A DNA stretch of 64,000 bases from assembly GCA_014904845.1 (NCBI GenBank), contig MU119241.1, positions 186,001-250,000 on the forward strand, given 5' to 3'. The notes beneath the pieces were generated by a model. The model was not told the DNA's origin, ran no database searches, and was given only the letters and a program-made list of their open reading frames with translations. This document shows, piece by piece, positions 33,395 to 44,324 of the stretch (the stretch's first letter is position 1; each line of letters begins with the position of its first letter). The position numbers and the translations under genes are program-made. The stretch is from Acephala macrosclerotiorum (lineage: Eukaryota; Ascomycota; Leotiomycetes; Helotiales; Mollisiaceae).

Positions 33395-34409
33395 CGTGGG
33401 AAGGTGGAACCAGAGGTTGGTAACGATTCCGAGGACCGAAAATGCGGTCCTTTGTATGTGGAGCCCAGGGCCTCGAGTTGTTGCCCAAATGACATTTGGC
33501 TTCTCCCATAGCACTACAGGTCGGCCACGAGAATGTGACCAACAATCGAAAAAGCAAAGAAATGTGAAATGATGCGAGTGGTTTGGGAAACCTTCTCCGT
33601 CCCAGAAACCAGGAATTGGAATCATGTGGCTTGTCGGGGAAGACCCAGCAGCGGAAAAGGGGGAAGCGGGTGGGTTCTCCCGCGGTCTAGGCGGTGCGAT
33701 TACAGAAATAGCTCCTTTGCTGCGCCTTAATTGCATCCACTTATCCGGTGCACATTCATATTCGTTCCGGACACATTTCATTGGTGTTGATATCCTTGGC
33801 GGTGGCTTCAATACTGGGAGTGTTTGAGAAAAACAAGATACCGATTGTCATGAGGTGACTGTTCTTGGGGAGCGCACGGATAGGTTTACGCCACGGGATG
33901 CAGGCGTCGCCGATACGATCCCAAGAACCGTGCGCCAAAGGTCAACAGCGGCTAATCGTCCTCCGACGAATTGGAACATTTCAATGGTATCTGAAGCTCT
34001 GGACACGGAATGTCCAGCCCAATGATCAGAGGAGCCGAACTTAGCGCAGCCGTTTCATGTGTGCAGACAACCCAGTTCATCGCTTGGAATAGGGGTAAAC
34101 ATGATGATCACTCGATCTGTCAAGTCTAAGACTATCCTCATAGGAAGTGGTACTGTAGAAGCAACAGGAACCGGATGAAGCCACATGGACTGGTTGAAAC
34201 TTCTCCTTTGCCTCGAAAGTTCGGTGCTGCCCTGCAAGTCGTTACCGGTCGAAGACCCATCCTTGATTCTTGAAAGGTCAGCTACCATGACGGGAGGTAC
34301 ACTATTGCGCGAAGAGTCAGCCACGTCGTGGATGGCTTCCTTCTAGAAGTCGGGGATGAATGTCCGACATTAGTAACCCTTTCTTACCTCCTTTCGTTGC
34401 TCTGCACAG
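33395..34409. other. about 1 kb intergenic
   Basis: No recognisable gene. The open frame continuing the membrane protein upstream to 33811 is judged non-coding. The region also contains the promoter, and probably an undetected first exon, of the small secreted protein gene that follows. Confidence 0.35.
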
Positions 34410-34931
34410 ACCACCATCTTCGCTCAGGAAGCAACTTATTACCTCACTGCCACAGCTGTCGTGGCTAACCCTGAGGACCCCGCCTATCTCGAGTGCTGGC
34501 AGTTCCCCACACCGTTCAAGACGTACCCCACGGTGGGGCAATCGCTCTTCCTCGGAAACGCAAGCAACGTCACTTATGTGGTTCTCCCCGCCTCGCGCAG
34601 GGGAAGGAATACACAAACCACCAGCTCCGATGTAGGCCCTTCTCTTCGATCTTCACAGTAACATCCGCTCAAAAACAACACAGGGTTATTGTGCTGACAT
34701 TTTGAGTCAGGTTCTTCGTACTCCTCTCAGGCATGTCACAGATCACCTTTCCGTACAATAACCAAGAAGCCTGGGTTATGGAGGGAGTAAATGGATTCCT
34801 CGTTGCGAATGATGTGAAGGTATCGGCTATTACACCACACACCTATCTGACAAGAGATTGTTTCGTTGCAGGCACCGTTCGAAGGAGGGGTTGTGCTAGA
34901 GCATGAGGTTTTAGAGGGTGCTTGTCATTAG
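34410..34931 (+). pseudogene. small cupin-like secreted-type protein, frameshifted
   Basis: An exon beginning after an AG at 34409 encodes TTIFAQEATYYLTA, LECWQFPTPFKTYPTVG and NASNVTYVVLP. At about 34590-34600, in a CGCGC-type run, the frame changes and continues with AGEGIHKPPAPM to the donor at 34632. Exon 2 (34711-34819) gives FFVLLSGMSQITFPYNNQ and EAWVMEGVNGFLVANDV; exon 3 (34872-34931) gives APFEGGVVLEHEVLEG and a stop. Both introns (79 and 52 nt) join in phase. This is the layout of a family of roughly 170-residue fungal secreted or cytosolic cupin-like proteins of unknown role. The first exon with the start codon is not identified. The frameshift lies between two well-conserved blocks, so it is a lesion rather than an intron. 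Confidence 0.65.
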
Positions 34932-35157
34932 ATGTCTCGACTTGAGTTCGCGATTGACGAACCTGAAATGAGTGGCTAGATCGAGTTGTGAGATGAGGCT
35001 GGGGCAATGATGCTCGTTGCTCGAAACTCGCAATCGATAGCTGAGATCTTGATGAACGTATCGTAATGAATTTAGAGAGGCAGGACAAGGAACTAAGGAC
35101 TCTAATCTCTATCCTTGACCTAAACAATGATATGATTTTGGTTGCCCGTCGCTCTGC

Positions 35158-37012
35158 TCAACCACAGTGAGACTTTCGTGTGAGCATTTGCAGACCATCG
35201 ACGCCGATATCGAACTCGAAGCTCGTCGCATCGTTACTTCCCCGTGGCGGCAAAGGAAGGGATTTCAATGCCTGCTCGTGAAGTAGCAGTGCACGACCAA
35301 CGACCATGTAACCATTCGACTTACTGCCCACAACAATCAAGGCATCGCCTTTCGTGCGGTATACGAAGTCACCAACCTCAGCACCAGTAGGGCAAAAGCC
35401 AATGACACCACTCCTGTCGCAAAACCCCACGGAACTTGTAGCGCTGAAAATGGTTTTACTATACTTTGAGGCATATCGTAACAAGGGACTTCGAAGGTTC
35501 CTTGATAGCGGAGGTGTATCAAATTGGAGACTACCCGATATCGAGAATCATTGTTAGCTGAACGGTTCGTATACTTGTGTCATATATGAGAGCATGGTTA
35601 ACAAAAGGAAGACAAACGTTAGATTGATATCATCACTGTCAATGCTATAGAAAACATCGCTGACATGGACCGAAGGCAATAATCCCACAAGGTCCACAGC
35701 CTTTCGGACCATACATGTATACTCTGCATCCAACTCCGGCGGCACTCGATCCTGACCAGCGAATAAAGTGTCTGGCAACATCTAGGTCTCATCGGGAGCG
35801 ATCATTTGAAAGCATGGTGTAACTTTGGCCACGCGTGCAACGACAATTCCCCTCAATCTGAGGCGCATCCCTGACATATTCTGGATGGTGGTTAGCAGTC
35901 CAGGTCGAACATCACTGTAGGTATTTTTCCCTTGCCGAACATTGTGGTCTTGCTAGGGCGTGGTTCCGTGTAAGTCCTCATGTAGCCTTGAAGATATAAG
36001 GATGATGGAAGTATGTTCTTGTGGTTTGATATGATGACTGATTTCGTGGGCTAGGATCTGGCGACATAGCTCAAAGTTTGAGCATGTATAATCGACCAGC
36101 ACTGCCTGACTGCAGCACGCGCTCACAAGACTGTACAGCCCGTACGCTCTATCTCGGATATCAGAGCACTGAACCTTATATGTTCTCAAAAGCTTTTGAA
36201 GAGAGGGTCTTTGGGCTTTGGACTCCGACTTGAACCTTTGACGCTGTTCGTAAATTGTCTAGAGGGAGGTCTGTCTGAAGAGTGTCCTTCGAGGTCATGG
36301 TCAGCGAACATAATGCAGGTTGGTACGTTGGGACTTTACCTGTGGTAGTTCGGCTGGCCCAACCGCTAATCGATACAATGACATAAAGTTTCCCATGATA
36401 CAGTCATCTCACAGCAGTAGATGTTGATTTCTGCTGCTAGACTCACTTCCTATATGATCCACGATCTCCTCCAGTACGGCATTTCTGCTAAACGTGCAAC
36501 ATCAAGCCATGGGTTATCGGAAAAATCGAATACCAGAGGAAACTCCCTAGTCGTTTTCGTGGCTTCACCTGTTCTTGAGAAGTTGCGATTGAGGAAGGAG
36601 ATTACATGCGCGATAGACGGTATTGATTTCCCCACCCAGACACAGATTCTAACCGCCTCGCTATAGATTCTTCCCATTAGGAGACTTGATGATTTCGCTC
36701 ACTGTCTTTCTTCTGATCAATGCATATGGCGTCGACCCGCAGAATCCTGAAAGTCTCGGTATTTCGAAGGTGATAGAGGGCATGCCGGAGGTTTTCTCGA
36801 ACGAGCCACAGACGACCATCTAGAAGAATAGCCCTGCATTCAACTCCTTCCCCCCACATATAAGAAAGTGCTTCAAAAGTCGGTTTGCTTGACAGCCTCG
36901 CGTTGGCGAGGGTACATTTGACTGTATTGGAGCTTCTCCCAGGATGAAGATATAGCAGTCGAATCTCATCCCTCTCTTTCAAAGCTTGGTAGCTGCCATT
37001 GAAGACTTTCAT
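35158..37012 (-). pseudogene. HET-domain (heterokaryon incompatibility) gene, multiply disrupted
   Basis: The N-terminal part (ATG 37012) has IRLLYLHPG, FEALSYMWGEG, LRHALYHLRN and ILRVDAICIDQKKDSERNHQV, the ordered motifs of a HET domain. A one-base loss in a C-run near 36676-36682 shifts the frame; MGRIYSEAVRICVWVGKS and MPYWRRSWII follow in the next frame. At 36452-36450 a TAG replaces the glutamine that is nearly invariant in the WxxQE motif, and the frame continues with EVSLAAEINIYCC. Further downstream CSDIRDRAYGLYSLV (36180 region) and the C-terminal GFCPTGAEVGDFVYR and VVGRALLLHE (about 35330-35430) are recognisable in separate frames. HET proteins mediate allorecognition cell death in filamentous ascomycetes. 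With several independent stops and shifts this copy is dead. Confidence 0.88.
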
Positions 37013-37269
37013 GTTGATGAATGGAGGTATGAAGGTCTAAAAGGGATTTTTGGATTGAACGCGAAGAAGCTGAAGTCTTGATAAGGCTGGGATATTTATA
37101 GGTACGCCACCCACGCAGTCACGGCGGGGGGCTGTCAGCCTGTAGGACAATTCGGATTGGGATCGGTGAGGAAATTTGGGTATCCCTGACGTGCCTCTGG
37201 AAAACATGCCAATTTTGGACTCCTAGTGTGCAGTCCTCCACTAACGCCGCGCATTGCAAACACCACCGC
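37013..37269. other. short intergenic region
   Basis: About 0.26 kb between the 5' end of the HET pseudogene and the 3' end of RRP40; no feature seen. Confidence 0.35.
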
Positions 37270-38058
37270 TCACGAATCCTTGACATCTTTCGCTATCTTT
37301 TTCGCCAACTTCTTTTGGTCTTCAACCGTTAAGGACTTCGTGTCGGTATCCTGTATAGCCCTGCCGATTGCCAGCGTAGTTTTGATATTCTTGCTATCCA
37401 CCCAGACCTTCCCATTTCTCCCAACCGCAATCTCAAAAGCTACCCCTCCCTCACCTATCGCGTCCAAGAGCACCAAGTTGCATTGCTCTGCTGGTTTTGG
37501 GTGCATCAACCGCCTTGCCATGGCCAGTGATATTGAGAACAACATCCCACCAGTTAAAGGCCCCAATCCTTCCGACTTTCCGGTTGAGGAAGAAACGCAC
37601 TCCAGCTCGGGCTCCATGTGCTTGTTAGCCAAGGTCACTCTCGCATATACCAAGGCACCCGTATTCAATTGTGGTTTGGTCTTCTTCGTCGCTCCTTCGA
37701 AGGAAAGCTGGGGTAGCGAAGCATTTTGGCTGTAGTCGCTCAGAGAGCAGAAATGGTAGTCGCGGTCACCCTTCTGGACTGTGGCTATGACAAGGTCGCC
37801 GATTATTGGATTGTACTGGATACTGATTAGAAGTTTCCAAAGCGTATAGATGTGAAGACATACCCGACTGCCATTATATTCCACCCAGACTGCATTCTTT
37901 CTCTTGTCGGTGCATAATTGACCTGCTACCGTAGATGTGATTGTGTTTGGCGGAATGTGTCGTAGTCCTGGACCCAACTTTAGAGGAAGAGTTGGATGTA
38001 AAGGAAGAATCTCTGTATCGATCGTATCGCCCGGAAGGACGAAAGTCTCTGTTGCCAT
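37270..38058 (-). CDS. RRP40: exosome complex subunit Rrp40
   Basis: Exon 1 (38058-37864) and exon 2 (37815-37270), joined in phase 0 over a 48-nt intron, give 246 residues. FVLPGDTID at the N-terminus, then an S1 domain beginning NPIIGDLVIATVQKGDRDYH, a central ALVYARVTLANKHMEPELEC, and a KH-like C-terminal part with FEIAVGRNGKVWVDS define Rrp40, one of the three cap subunits of the RNA exosome in nucleus and cytoplasm. The intron also contains an apparent read-through frame, but only the spliced form matches the S1 strand order. Divergent from SSZ1, 213 bp away. Intact. Confidence 0.9.
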   Translation of the reverse strand: MATETFVLPGDTIDTEILPLHPTLPLKLGPGLRHIPPNTITSTVAGQLCTDKRKNAVWVEYNGSRVCLHIYTLWKLLISIQYNPIIGDLVIATVQKGDRDYHFCSLSDYSQNASLPQLSFEGATKKTKPQLNTGALVYARVTLANKHMEPELECVSSSTGKSEGLGPLTGGMLFSISLAMARRLMHPKPAEQCNLVLLDAIGEGGVAFEIAVGRNGKVWVDSKNIKTTLAIGRAIQDTDTKSLTVEDQKKLAKKIAKDVKDS

Positions 38059-38271
38059 TGTTGATGTTGAGAGGAAGAAGAGGCTCTAGCTTTTGTTGTG
38101 CAGAAGCTTCAGCCTTGTGCAAGGTTAGAGTGGGGCTCAGTCCCTCCAATTGACGCTAGTGAAATTTCCTCGATTGTGGGTTAAAAAAAAGTTCAAGATT
38201 CACAACAAGACCTCTCATACCCTCGCAACTCCCACCTCAACCCCTCGAACAACACATTAAATACAGGTAGG
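38059..38271. promoter_or_regulatory. bidirectional promoter of RRP40 and SSZ1
   Basis: 213 bp between two divergent start codons of housekeeping genes, one in RNA decay and one in translation. Contains an A-run (38186-38194). Co-regulation is plausible but inferred only from the layout. Confidence 0.55.
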
Positions 38272-40088
38272 ATGGCTGCGGAGGGGCAAACGGCTGGTAA
38301 ATCACCAGGAGAGCGACATGCGATCGGTATCTGCTTTGGCAACTCCAACAGCTCCATCGCATACACCACAGTTGAGGACAAGGCTGAGGTTATCGCCAAC
38401 GAGGACGGAGGTTTGTACCAAATCTGTACTGCAGGTCATCATCTAGTATACTAAATTAACTTGCAGATCGCCAGATTCCTTCGATCCTTTCATACGTTGA
38501 CGGCGAAGAGTACAACGGCCAGCAAGCTAAGCAACAGCTTATCCGAAATAGCAAAAACACTGTCGCGTATTTCAGAGACTTCCTAGGGCAAGAGTAAGAC
38601 ATTCCGAATATCAATTCAAAAGCTTATGCTGATTCTGGACCTAGTTTCAAGTCAATAGACCCAACCCACTGCCATGCCTCCGCCCACCCCCAAGAGTACG
38701 AATCTACAATCGCATTCAAGATCCATGACAAGGAGGGAGATGAGGAATCGACTGTCACCATCTCGGAGATTGCGACGCGTAACCTGAAGCGTCTAGCACA
38801 ATCGGCGTCCGACTTCACTGGCAAGCAGGTCAATTCTGCGGTCATCACAGTCCCCACGAACTTCAGCGAGAAGCAAAAGGAAGCCCTCACGAAGTCAGCC
38901 AATGATGCTGGCCTTGAAGTTCTACAACTCATCCACGAACCAGTTGCTGCTCTGCTCGCATACGATGCTCGACCAGAGAGCAAAGTATCCGACAAGACCG
39001 TTGTGGTCGCAGACTTGGGGGGAACTCGATCAGACGTTGCTGTTATCGCATCTCGAGGAGGAATGTACACAATTTTGGCCACGGCTCACGACTATGAATA
39101 TGCAGGCGCGCAATTAGACAAAGTTCTGATGGATCACTTCGCAAAGGAGTTCATTAAGTGGAATACGACAGACCCTAGAGAAAATGCACGAAGTTTGGCA
39201 AAGTTGAAGCTCGAGTCGGAGGCAGCTAAGAAGGCTTTGAGCATTGGTACTAATGCCAACTTCAGCGTTGAGAGTTTAGCAGAGGGTATCGACTTCACAT
39301 CTACAATCAACAGACTGCGCTACGAGACTATTGCTCGCAAGGTCTTTGAGGGCTTTAACCGCCTAATCGAAGGTGTTGTCAAGAAGGCCGGCCTAGATGT
39401 TCTCGATATCGACGAAGTGATTCTCTCAGGTGGAACTTCCCATACACCAAAGATCGCATCAAACATGATGTCCATCTTCCCTGAATCCACGACCGTCCTC
39501 GCTCCCTCGACCACACCTACCGCCATTAGTCCATCCGAGCTTCAAGCACGAGGTGCTGCTCTGCAGGCAAGCTTGATCCAAGAATACGAAAAGGAGGATA
39601 TCGAGCAATCTACCCACCCGGCCGTAACGGCCGTTAAGCATCTCAGCAACGCCATCGGTGTTCTTGCCATCACCGGCGACGAGTCGAAAGGTGTCTTCAC
39701 GCCAATCATCTCGGCCGAAACCGCGGTCCCTGCTCGACGCACAATCCAGATCGCTACTCCCAAAGAAGGTGGCGATGTACTGATCAAGATCGTGGAGGGA
39801 GGATCGCACATCAAGGTTACCAAGCCAGGGCCAAAGCCAAAGACCAACGGCGACAAGAAGGATGACGAGGATTCAGAGGACGAGGATGATAGCGACGAGG
39901 AGCCAGAAGAGCTCAGAGAGAAGGTCTGGAAGGTTGGAAACGTGCTCGCCGAGGCAGCAGTAAAGGGTGTAAAGAAGGGCGGAAAGGTGGAGGTCATGAT
40001 CAATGTTACTGGAGAGCTTGCCGTTACCGTCACTTGTAGAGAAGTCGGTGGTAAAGGAGGCGTGAGAGGTAACTTGGCCGCGCCTTGA
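38272..40088 (+). CDS. SSZ1: ribosome-associated Hsp70-like protein Ssz1
   Basis: Three exons (38272-38410, 38467-38593, 38645-40088) give an uninterrupted 569-residue protein. AIGICFGNSNSSIAY is the altered phosphate-1 loop of the Ssz1 branch; VNSAVITVPTNFSEKQKEAL, LIHEPVAALLAYDA and VILSGGTSHTPKI follow Hsp70 order. The DLGGT phosphate-2 loop is present. An acidic stretch (KKDDEDSEDEDDSDEEPEE, residues about 500-520) is followed by a short beta domain, as in Ssz1, which lacks a full substrate-binding domain. Ssz1 pairs with the J-protein Zuo1 in the ribosome-associated complex that stimulates Ssb at the tunnel exit. Intact. Confidence 0.93.
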
Positions 40089-43000
40089 GACAGAGGTTTG
40101 GGAACTCGAAGTTGTTGTCTGCTAGCCTGCGAAGAATTATAGACAGATCTGCGGAAGCGCTTGCTTGCATTTTTAGATTGTTGCTCTGACTATTCTGGTA
40201 TCTGCAGTTAGCATGGCGGTATCTTGGTTTGAAAACTGGGATCTGTCGTTATGCATGTATGAGCATTGGGGAGAAACAAAATATGGAGTATTTTATGATC
40301 TTGGCCAGTGTTCAGCAGTGCGTGACTCCTCCACGGGTTGTCAATGAATCAAGAATAGCTACCAGCGCAGCTACTTCGGTTATCTGTGGAGGTTTCGAGG
40401 TCTGCGGATGCGTTGATGTTTCCCGCTGTCCCCACCCGTCCACGGACATTCAGATTCTGTGTTTTCTTCTACGCCTGTCGTTCAATGCTTGCTCTCTTGC
40501 TGAATTTTAAAGCTGCTACGCGGTGCTCTCGCACAATTAGAATGCTGGGGTTATCATCCCCACTACAGCTCTTATAATTGTCTCGGTGAAAATGGGACAT
40601 TGTCTCCCGACAACATCTTGGACTATCTAATGTGCCATGACTTGAATCCGTGGCTTTGAAAAAAATGTTCCTGCATCATGCCACAATTTAGGAAAGATAT
40701 CTGGAAGCATTTCTATTCAAGGCCGAACATCTTGGCTATGTGGACGGCGAGAAGGCTCAAGATGGAGTTGTGCCCGATTCGAGGATGTGGACGTTGCTAT
40801 ATTGATACTATTCGGCACTTGGGTTTGGTATTTCTGCGGTGCAGTCTCTGAATTGGTACTTAGAATGACGTACTGGTACATCCTCTTCATCCAGCAGAAC
40901 ATGCCTATTTTGGCATCGCTTTGCCTCTGGTATTGTCTTTCGTTGCGAGATGTTGTATGGCCCAGATATCAAGCATCAATCTAAATAGTCACGTGATCGT
41001 AACGACTCTTTTAGTAATTGTTTTACCTGTGGACTACGTGCCAGGACGGCCGTGTATTTGATGCGTGTTTCAGTTCCGCTTTGATTTTTGTTTAATCCTG
41101 TTGTTAACTCTGTTGGTTTTCTTCTTCAATACTTTCGCTTCGTTTCGCGTCGTCAATTTTGACTTGGTGGATCCACTTTTCTCCTAGGTGGACGGACCAT
41201 CGATGTGTCTCCCACGTTGAATAAGGTAGATGACGAAGTACCAGCTTGTATCGCTTTCTGGCCCGTTTTGACCGCCTTGACCGTCATGCTTCAAGGAGTA
41301 CTGCTCGGTAGTTGCAAAGTCTCAATTTGCGGCAGAATTCAAATAGTATTTGGGTGCGGGGGTACCGAAGATTTTATATGAAGAGTACCATGCAAAATTT
41401 CTTGGGCAGCATGGGAATCGGTTCGATTCTGGGGGAATTCTGACAGCTGGAACAAGTATACAAAATTGTCTCTAAATTCCAAAAAACGTTCTTTCAGCTG
41501 AACATGTCGTGATTTTTCTGACAGGAAGCATCATCTTGCAAGCGTGAAGTTTCGCCCACCCGCTTTAGCACATATATGCCCTCGTCATAGCTCCCACCAG
41601 TTGTTCTACTACTTTCACGACCAGAATCCTAATCTTCAATTTCCTTCTCTCAGTTTCCAGATATCTGTGGCAAAATCCTCTTCCGCCAAAAGTAGCCTTC
41701 GGAGAGCTCCCCTCCGTCAGGCCGCCGATTGACAATGTCTCCGGCCTTACTCGGGGCCTAAGGTGCAAGTCGGACAATTTTAAGATAATCTGGGATATTC
41801 TTCACAGGTGACCCACTTCACTACATGCTTCTCAGTAGTGCCCAGAGTACATACAGTCCACAATCTCCCGACTTTGAAGCCCAGCCGTACTATGCCTGGT
41901 TGCGTATTTACCCGCTTGCATGAAATAGATCAGCTGGTGTTACTCTCGGGATATCGCCTATCTGGACTTACCTTGTTAATCCAGGATCGCGCAACAAAGC
42001 CGAAGTATCTTCCTTTCAAAATTGATTTCAGTGGACGGTTATTTGATGTCGCGACTTGTATCTCTCCCAGTCATGTTCCGACTGTTCATTATCAAATTTA
42101 TGCAAAACTATGTAGAAATGTCAATCACGCTCACGATCGATTAATGCGCCTCGCCGATAACCAGTCGATCGAATTGCAATCAATTCTCCTCGCAGTCGCT
42201 ATACTGAGAAGCGCAAGCACCGGATTGCATAAAAAGGACGTCCGATCAAGGTTCCGAGCTCGAGATCCAAATACGGCAAGGTGCCAGAATTTTTGTACAA
42301 ATCGTGGAGAAGCGCCACTTGCGGCGAATATTCCTCCTTGGGCGGCAGTAATCAGCAGACACGGTGCACAAAAGGACGAAAGCAGCGCTAGGTCAACCAA
42401 AAAGGAGATCACAGCCCACGAAGCGAGAGCAAATGGAGAATTTCGTTGTAGCACCCCGCATTATGGCTCCCGGTTTCGAATCCTATGGCAGCTAGAATGA
42501 TTTGCATATTGCTTAATCTGGAACAACCCCCCACACCACGCTAACGCTGCCGGGCTTCCAAATACCCATCGAATATTGGACCCCGCTTCCCGCCTCGTTT
42601 GCACCAACGACATCTCATTCTATCTCATGACAAGAAACATGTTACTGCAACCATGCCAGCGCTCACGGGCGATCTAGTAACACTGAATTCTGGATGAAGC
42701 AGTCTTCCTCGCCGGGACAGGCCTTCCACAGACTTTCGACAATCGTGTTACCATCCTGTGTGTTCAATATACAAGAATAATTCCACCGCCACTCCCACTT
42801 TGGATGGATTATACTGCTGCTGCGCGCAGATCCGCGAACCGTAAACGAGCCTTGATTTTAGGCCTGGATTTTAGTTCGGCGCTATGCTTGCTCTGGCCAT
42901 TGCATCGAACCCAGATCTCAAGAGTGTAGTAGTATAGACCCTGTTAAACTACTGTTTCGGGTCAGACTCGCACAGCCGCGCCAACCTCGATCCCCAAACT

Positions 43001-43319
43001 CTTATCTTCAGGAGTAGATTGTGCAATCTATTATATAGTAGTAAGTGGCCAAAACATGCTTGCTCCCTGCTTCAGCTGACATCTAGGGTTTCTCGCAACT
43101 TCTCAGTGTATTACTCCAAGATGAGCAGGTCAACATCTCCTGAGACCACGGTCAAGATGTACAGGTACTGTTAGTGATGTACACGACCACAGATCCGCTC
43201 AGCCTGAACCCTTTCATGAGTTGAACATACAACACTTAAATCTGATATTTTTCTGACTTGACATCGCACACGTGAGCAGTGTCTAGCTGCTGTGGGAGCT
43301 TTTCAAACTCCTCCTCGAC
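40089..43319. other. 3.2 kb region without supportable gene
   Basis: No family recognised on either strand. The longest open frame (41808-42500, 230 codons) has unbiased composition and no motif. Not strongly AT-rich, so not an obvious RIP island. May hold long upstream regions or old gene remnants. Confidence 0.35.
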
Positions 43320-43861
43320 TCATTTCGCTATACGTAACACATGAAATCGGCTGAAGAGGCTTGACATGGTAGAGGAAAAGCTTTCATCTGCCAATCTACG
43401 CTGAGCTTCAATAACTTCCGCGGACCGAATATTCCCCGACCCCAAGATCTTGCTCAAATCTGCGAGCAAGGAGGTTTCGCTGTGTTGCATACAGTCATGT
43501 TGGCAATGTAAGCAATAGAGCAATTCATGACCTGTGGATTAATTCAGGGTTTCAAGATGGATCTGGCGTTTCCAGGTACACAGGAACAGATCTAAATCAA
43601 AACTCAAGCCAATAGATAACAACATACCAAACTCCAATGCAAGGATTCGAAGCCTTTCATATTGAACCGGGAGCATTCGTTGCGGGGAAGAGGTCACAAT
43701 CTTCAAGCTTCCACTCCATTCCGACTGCCAAACTTTGAATCTCCGATCCGAGGTTGCATCCTTGTCCTTGATCTGAACAACGACCCTATGGACACAGCTT
43801 AATCTGCTTCCAGCCTTACTCTGCCCCGGATCTCCCCTATACGATGGAAATATGTTGTTCC
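43320..43861 (-). CDS. 3' exons of an unrecognised gene
   Basis: Two minus-strand exons join in phase: 43861-43628 (reading through VVVQIKDKDATSDRRFKVWQ and VQYERLRILALEF) and 43532-43320 (GHELLYCLHCQHDCMQHSET, then LADLSKILGSGNIRSAEVIE, stop at 43320). The 95-nt intron has good GT and AG signals and the first exon is preceded by gactaac plus CAG, a branch point and acceptor, so more exons lie upstream, around 43880-44080, where an in-frame CKKC sequence is seen. The cysteine pairs hint at a regulatory or metal-binding protein such as a zinc-cluster transcription factor, but this is not established. Left as a partial gene model. Confidence 0.45.
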
Positions 43862-44324
43862 CTGTCGGTTAGTCCTCGGCCGAAGTCATCTGCGGCTTCC
43901 AAAAGTCAACCGGTTGCACGATCTGACTTCCATGTCGTCGAACTGCAGCACCAAAAGGCTCATCCTCCAACTTCCGTACAGGCAATATGCATAGCAACAA
44001 GTAAATCCGACCTTTGCGGCACTTTTTGCATACTCCTCGGTACTACTTCCACCGAGATGGCAAAGTCCGCTTAGATTTACCTCATTTGGGATCACTCTGA
44101 TTCTCTATCATCCACTCTACGTCCTACTTTAGAGAGCAATTGACGGCTGTAAGAACGGTCCTGCCGTCGTTCCGTGCTCTTGTACTCTCCACGCGACCTC
44201 CCACAAGATCTTGCTGCTCGCTCTACCAAAGCATATATAAGCTTTCATCCCATTCTCACCTACTTTCGTTACCTCTCATCTCAACCTTCACTACTCCTGA
44301 GCATACAAAAATTCATTTTACAAC
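43862..44324. other. upstream region of the cellulase pseudogene
   Basis: Contains the presumed 5' exons of the divergent unknown gene and the cellulase promoter, including a TATA box at 44234-44240. Confidence 0.4.
44234..44240 (+). promoter_or_regulatory. TATA box of the GH7 gene
   Basis: TATATAA lies 85 bp upstream of the start codon, followed by CT-rich sequence, a standard arrangement for strongly inducible fungal cellulase genes. Confidence 0.5.

Noticed and set aside
33395..33811. N-terminal extension of the membrane protein to 33811
   Set aside because: Open but low-complexity, Arg/Pro-rich and unlike the family, which begins just before the first helix.
41808..42500. 230-codon open frame
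   Set aside because: No motif, no typical start context, no codon bias visible; likely chance.
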